Assembly (NCBI GenBank): GCA_937950105.1 | Contig: CALFEM010000058.1 | Span: 1 to 5,908, forward strand | Source: an uncultured Alphaproteobacteria bacterium | Lineage (GTDB): Bacteria > Pseudomonadota > Alphaproteobacteria > Rhizobiales > Hyphomicrobiaceae | DNA: 5,908 nt | Direction of reading: 5' to 3' | In this document: positions 3,528 through 5,908 of the stretch, in pieces | Layout: each line of letters starts with the position of its first letter | Position numbering within the stretch: position 1 is the stretch's first letter | Notes under the pieces: model-generated | What the model was told of the DNA's origin: nothing | Databases searched by the model: none | Seen by the model: only the letters and a program-made list of their open reading frames with translations | Program-made: the position numbers and the translations under genes

Positions 3528-5908
3528 ATGAGCGAGCACGTATTGATCCTCCTGATCGCCGTCCCCTATCTCGGCGCGGCGCTGGTCCCGCTAGTGGCGC
3601 GCAGCTCCCGCAGCGCTGCCGCATGGTCGGCCGCCGCGGTGATGGCCGCATGTCTCACGCTGCTGGCACCTCTGGCGCACGAGGTCTTCGTCGGCCGCAC
3701 GATCATCGCACGCATCACATGGCTGCCGGAGTGGGGGCTCGATCTCGCCTTCCGCATCGACGGGCTCGGCCTGCTCATGGCGATGCTGATCCTCGGCATC
3801 GGCCTGCTCATCGTCCTTTACGCCGCCTACTATATGCCGCAGGAGGACCGACTCGGCCGCTTCTACGGTATCCTGCTGGCCTTCGCAGGCGCTATGCTCG
3901 GCATCGTGCTGTCCGAGAACGTGCTGCTGATGCTGGTGTTCTGGGAGATGACCAGCCTCGCGTCGTTCCTGCTGGTTGCCTATAAATATGAAGCGCACGA
4001 TGCGCGCATCGCCGCGCGCATGGCGCTCGCGGTGACGGGCGGCGGAGGCCTCGCGCTGCTCGCCGGCCTGCTGATGCTCGGCAACATGGCCGGCAGCTAC
4101 GATCTCTCGGTGATCCTGCTGCGCGGCAACACCATCCGCGCCGATCCGCATTACCCGATCATGCTGGTGCTGATCCTGCTCGGCGCCTTCACCAAGTCGG
4201 CGCAGTTCCCGTTTCATTTCTGGCTGCCGAACGCGATGGCGGCGCCGACGCCGGTGTCGGCGTATCTGCACTCCGCCACCATGGTGAAGGCCGGCGTGTT
4301 CCTGCTCGCACGCCTCTACCCGGCACTTTCCGGCACGGACCTGTGGCTGCTGCTGGTCGGCACGACCGGCGCGGTGACGTTCGCCTACGGTGCCTACGTC
4401 GCGCTGCTGAAGCACGACTTCAAGGGCCTGCTCGCCTATTCGACGGTCAGTCACCTCGGTCTCATCACGCTCATGTTCGGCCTCGACACGCCGATGAGCG
4501 CGGTTGCGGGTGTGTTCCACCTCATCAATCACGCCATCTTCAAGGCGTCGCTGTTCATGGCCGCCGGCATCATCGATCACGAGTGCGGCACGCGTGACAT
4601 GCGCCGCATCAACGGCCTTTACAAATACATGCCGCGCACGGCGGTGCTCGGCATTCTCGCGGCAAGCTCGATGGCTGGCGTACCGCTGCTCAACGGCTTC
4701 CTGTCGAAGGAAATGTTTTTCACGGAGACCGTCGGGCATCCCGCCTTCAGCGGCTACGCGCAATGGGTCCTGCCGGCGTTCGCGACGGTCGCCGGCATGC
4801 TGTCGGTCGCGTACTCGGCGCGCTTCGTCCACGACGTGTTCTTCAATGGTGAGCCGATCGACCTGCCGCGTCATCCGCACGAGCCGCCGGGCTGGATGCG
4901 TCTGCCGGTCGAGATCCTCGTGACGTTGGTGCTGCTGGTCGGCTTCCTGCCGCAAGTTGTGGTCGGCAGCATCCTCTACGTCGCAGCAAACGCGGTGCTG
5001 CAGACCGCGCCACCGCCGTTCCACCTCGCCGTCTGGCACGGCTTCAACCTGCCGCTGGTCATGAGCCTCGTCGCTTTCGGACTGGGCCTGCTGCACTACT
5101 GGCGCCGCCATCATCTGTTCGCCCTGCACGAGCGTTTCGGCCTGCCGCTGTCGAGCCCGGTCGCGTTCGAACGTGTCTATCGCGATGCGGGCCGCGCCTC
5201 GACATGGCTACTGGCGCGCATCGACGACGGCTCGGTGACGCGCTACCTGGCGCTGACCATCGCCTTCGTTCTCGGGCTCGGCGCGTGGGCGTGGACGTCG
5301 ACCGGCATCCCGTCGCGATCGCTGGCGGGCCCCCTACCATCCACGCCTGCCGACGCCGCGAGCCTCGCCGCTCTCGTCACGCTCGCTGTCGGCGCGCTCG
5401 GCACGGTCTATTTCCACACCCAGCGCCTTGCCGCTCTCGTCTTCATGAGCGTGGTCGGCCTCGTCGTCGTGCTCACCTTCATACGCCTTCAGGCGCCGGA
5501 CCTCGCGCTGACGCAGATCTCTGTCGAGGTCGTGTCGATCGTGCTGCTGCTTGCGCTGCGTTTCCTGCCGGGGCGCTCGACGGACGACAGCCCGCCAGCG
5601 CTAAAACTGCGCGATGGCGTTCTCGCCGGCCTCGGCGGGCTCGGCTTTGCCGCTCTCGCCTACGCCATGCTGACGCGACCGTTCGAGACGATATCGGGCT
5701 ACCATATCGCCAACTCGGTGCCGGGGGGCGGTGGCACCAACGTCGTCAACGTCATCCTCGTCGATTTCCGCGGCTTCGACACCATGGGCGAAATCGCGGT
5801 TCTGGCGATGGCGGCGCTCGGCCTGCATGCGCTTCTCGACGATCTTCGGCTGCGGCCCTACGCGGCCAGTGCGACGGACCTCGCCGACCCCCATCCGATC
5901 ATGCTGGC
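3528..5908 (+). CDS. mrpA: Mrp/Pha-type Na+(K+)/H+ antiporter subunit A, 3' end outside window (probably an A-B fusion)
   Basis: This is the large membrane subunit of the multi-subunit Mrp (Mnh, Pha) antiporter, related to the NuoL/ND5 proton pump of complex I. It works in Na+ or K+ exchange for protons, and so in pH and salt tolerance. The frame is open for 793 codons from the ATG at 3528 to the window end and is hydrophobic throughout. The antiporter core (about 65-410) contains VFWEMTS with Glu140, FTKSAQFPFHFWLP with Lys223 and His230, LKHDFKGLLAYSTVSH with Lys295 and Lys299, HLINHAIFK at 331-339, and NGFLSKE with Lys394. Glu140, Lys223, His230 and Lys299 sit at the residue numbers I recall for Bacillus MrpA, which supports the chosen start. 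The MrpA-specific C-terminal part has APDLALTQISVEVVS (Glu667) and NVILVDFRGFDTMGE (741-755), absent from NuoL and MrpD. The last residues, DPHPIML, resemble the junction to an MnhB domain in alphaproteobacterial PhaAB fusions. No Shine-Dalgarno precedes the start. Confidence 0.93.
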   Translation, partial: MSEHVLILLIAVPYLGAALVPLVARSSRSAAAWSAAAVMAACLTLLAPLAHEVFVGRTIIARITWLPEWGLDLAFRIDGLGLLMAMLILGIGLLIVLYAAYYMPQEDRLGRFYGILLAFAGAMLGIVLSENVLLMLVFWEMTSLASFLLVAYKYEAHDARIAARMALAVTGGGGLALLAGLLMLGNMAGSYDLSVILLRGNTIRADPHYPIMLVLILLGAFTKSAQFPFHFWLPNAMAAPTPVSAYLHSATMVKAGVFLLARLYPALSGTDLWLLLVGTTGAVTFAYGAYVALLKHDFKGLLAYSTVSHLGLITLMFGLDTPMSAVAGVFHLINHAIFKASLFMAAGIIDHECGTRDMRRINGLYKYMPRTAVLGILAASSMAGVPLLNGFLSKEMFFTETVGHPAFSGYAQWVLPAFATVAGMLSVAYSARFVHDVFFNGEPIDLPRHPHEPPGWMRLPVEILVTLVLLVGFLPQVVVGSILYVAANAVLQTAPPPFHLAVWHGFNLPLVMSLVAFGLGLLHYWRRHHLFALHERFGLPLSSPVAFERVYRDAGRASTWLLARIDDGSVTRYLALTIAFVLGLGAWAWTSTGIPSRSLAGPLPSTPADAASLAALVTLAVGALGTVYFHTQRLAALVFMSVVGLVVVLTFIRLQAPDLALTQISVEVVSIVLLLALRFLPGRSTDDSPPALKLRDGVLAGLGGLGFAALAYAMLTRPFETISGYHIANSVPGGGGTNVVNVILVDFRGFDTMGEIAVLAMAALGLHALLDDLRLRPYAASATDLADPHPIML

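Noticed and set aside
3980..3991. A/T-rich TATAAATATGAA inside mrpA, resembling a -10 element
   Set aside because: No -35 lies at proper spacing, and the bases encode the AYKYE stretch following the conserved FWEMTS segment of MrpA.
3591..5129. Open frame of 512 codons on the - strand inside mrpA
   Set aside because: It is antisense to a clearly conserved membrane protein, and its translation is extremely Glu/Gln/His/Arg-rich with no recognisable domain; a mirror of codon bias.
1..5908. Mobile elements, CRISPR arrays, tRNA or rRNA genes, phage or defence genes
   Set aside because: I saw no transposase-like reading frame, no repeated spacer pattern, no tRNA-like cloverleaf and no rRNA conserved stretch on either strand.

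Overview
This is a G+C-rich (about two-thirds by eye) bacterial chromosomal stretch with five protein genes, two of them cut by the window edges. Gene content and protein style point to an alphaproteobacterium, probably in or near the Hyphomicrobiales. The indicators are a stand-alone two-CBS protein of the type common there, a Tat-exported 5'-nucleotidase-like enzyme, and a Mrp/Pha-type antiporter subunit A that appears to run on into subunit B. The taxonomic call is inference; there is no rRNA or other marker gene here.

Layout: (1) 1-358, + strand, the last 118 codons of thioredoxin reductase (trxB). (2) 382-1041, - strand, a 219-residue secreted protein of unknown function, convergent with trxB across a 23-bp gap. 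(3) 1042-1192, a divergent intergenic region with a candidate leftward promoter and a Shine-Dalgarno for the next gene. (4) 1193-2722, + strand, a Tat-exported metallophosphatase/5'-nucleotidase. (5) 2723-2932, a 210-bp intergenic region with a near-consensus sigma-70 promoter and a structured leader of about 100 nt. (6) 2933-3352, + strand, a 139-residue CBS-pair protein. (7) 3353-3527, a 175-bp intergenic region with two hairpins, one of them a 17-position stem. (8) 3528 to the window end, + strand, the first 793 codons of the Mrp (Pha/Mnh) cation/proton antiporter subunit A. It starts without a Shine-Dalgarno and is still open at the window end.

How the genes work together: they do not form one operon. 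TrxB belongs to cytoplasmic thiol redox control. The nucleotidase would release phosphate and nucleosides from nucleotides in the periplasm. The CBS protein has its own promoter and is probably an adenine-nucleotide sensor. MrpA is the largest subunit of the sodium/proton antiporter complex, whose other subunits should lie downstream. I see no phage, transposon, CRISPR, toxin or defence gene, and no clear new system. The points most worth checking are an Asp in place of the usual metal-binding His in the nucleotidase, the long hairpin next to the Shine-Dalgarno-less mrpA start, the alternative foldings of the CBS leader, and the unrecognised secreted protein.
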